From an uncultured Eubacteriales bacterium (GTDB taxonomy: Bacteria > Bacillota > Clostridia > Oscillospirales > Oscillospiraceae), in contig ONVR01000014.1 in assembly GCA_900321335.1 (NCBI GenBank), forward strand, positions 1-14,791: 14,791 nt of DNA, in the 5' to 3' direction. The notes below the pieces were generated by a model, which was given only the letters and a program-made list of their open reading frames with translations, did not search any database and had not been told where the DNA came from. The first letter of the stretch is position 1; every line of letters begins with the position of its first letter. A program made the position numbers and the translations under genes. Below are positions 14,261 to 14,791 of this stretch, piece by piece.

Positions 14261-14274
14261 CTATGGAATTGTCT
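14261..14274. repeat. Copy 2 of the repeat CTATGGAATTGTCT
   Basis: Identical to 1933-1946 and likewise followed by N3-GGCG. It lies 14 bases beyond a hairpin and between that hairpin and the end of a minus-strand gene, the same arrangement as copy 1. Confidence 0.5.
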
Positions 14275-14289
14275 GATGGCGGGAGTCTG

Positions 14290-14791
14290 TCAGTACCAGT
14301 CGTGTTTTTCGCCCCGATCCAGCGCGCCTATCTGCTCCATCTCCGTCTCGGTCAGTTCAAACCCAAACAGGTCCAGGTTTTCTCTGATGTGCTCCGGATT
14401 GCCCGATCCGGGGATCACGACTATGCCGCGCTGCAGATCCCAGCGCAGGATGACCTGGGCGGCGGATACGCCGTGAGCCTCTGCGATCGCCCGGATCGTC
14501 TCATCCCCCAGGATGGGCATGGGATAGCCGCTGTTGAGCAGAACGGTTTTGCTGTCAAAATCAAACGCCCCCGCCTTCGCGCCGCCGTCAGCCTCCCCTT
14601 TCAGGGAGAACACCACGGTGGGATCGCCGCTGCCCAGCACCTCCCGGAGCCGGTCCGCCGTCATGCCCTGGACCCTGCCCAGACGGGTAAAGCGCCAGGT
14701 GTTTGTGTCATAATAAATGGTGATCTGGTTTCCCTGATACAGGATCACGTCCCCGGGCTCTGTGGTGATGCTCTCATCGTTGGTCGGAAGG
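14290..14791 (-). pseudogene. Cyclophilin-like domain fused to an aldo/keto reductase with its middle deleted (5' end beyond right edge)
   Basis: The frame is open to the right edge, so the N-terminus is missing; 166 codons plus stop are visible. The first part (LPTNDESITTEPGDVILYQG, then 'TIYYDTNTWRFTRLGRVQGM' and 'VVFSL') matches the end of a cyclophilin-like domain (PF18050 type). After a Gly/Ala linker it continues SKTVLLNSGYPMPILG, the first strands of an aldo/keto reductase (compare 'TVKLHNGVEMPWFG'). It then jumps straight to DETIRAIAEAHGVSAAQVIL and RWDLQRGIVVIPGSGNPEHI, which is the last quarter of the barrel including the NADPH-site 'IPGS.NPEHI.EN'. About 190 residues are missing, with the catalytic Asp, Tyr, Lys and His, so the reductase cannot work. 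The frame is kept, and the cyclophilin-like part may still fold. The junction is at about 14498-14520. It could be a decayed gene or a short protein with a new role. Confidence 0.7.

Overview
The window looks like a chromosome segment from a Gram-positive anaerobe of the Clostridia (Lachnospiraceae/Oscillospiraceae-like). This is inferred from the lipoprotein style of the solute-binding protein, the strong GGAGG-type ribosome sites, the MATE/TetR pair, the DUF3899-like and LemA-like proteins, and the UroD-type methyltransferase homologue. No rRNA, tRNA, insertion sequence or CRISPR array was seen.

Left flank (1-1930, visibly more AT-rich than the rest): the N-terminal part of a MATE efflux pump runs off the left edge on the minus strand. 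Divergent from it is a TetR-type regulator, followed on the same strand by a small membrane protein and a strong intrinsic terminator.

Centre (2009-12322, all minus strand): one long candidate operon, in transcription order: tandem-cupin protein A; DppB/OppB-type permease; DppC-type permease; two ABC ATPases (DppD and DppF type); a family 5 solute-binding lipoprotein; tandem-cupin protein B; a UroD/MtaA-like protein; a LemA-like membrane-anchored protein; and a protein with two identical-spacing Cys/His domains. Junctions are short or overlapping as far as the lipoprotein. A perfect 14-bp hairpin without a T tract sits after the lipoprotein gene. The two tandem-cupin proteins are paralogues with a C-x7-C-x2-C-x2-C motif. 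Their linkage to a peptide/nickel-type importer and a UroD-like protein is the most likely undescribed system here. Its substrate cannot be read from the sequence.

Regulation: upstream lies a PAS-AAA+-Fis regulator (12640-13968, minus) with its own promoter and terminator. It has the architecture of a sigma-54 activator but has lost the Walker A lysine, the Walker B acids, GAFTGA, one arginine finger and the sensor II arginine. Between it and the operon is a 60-bp cluster of GTTTCA half-sites, then an extended -10 promoter and no visible sigma-54 site. The inference is a sigma-70-type circuit run by an ATPase-dead regulator.

Right edge: the 3' part of a gene joining a cyclophilin-like domain to an aldo/keto reductase whose whole catalytic middle is missing, with the first and last parts of the barrel fused in frame.
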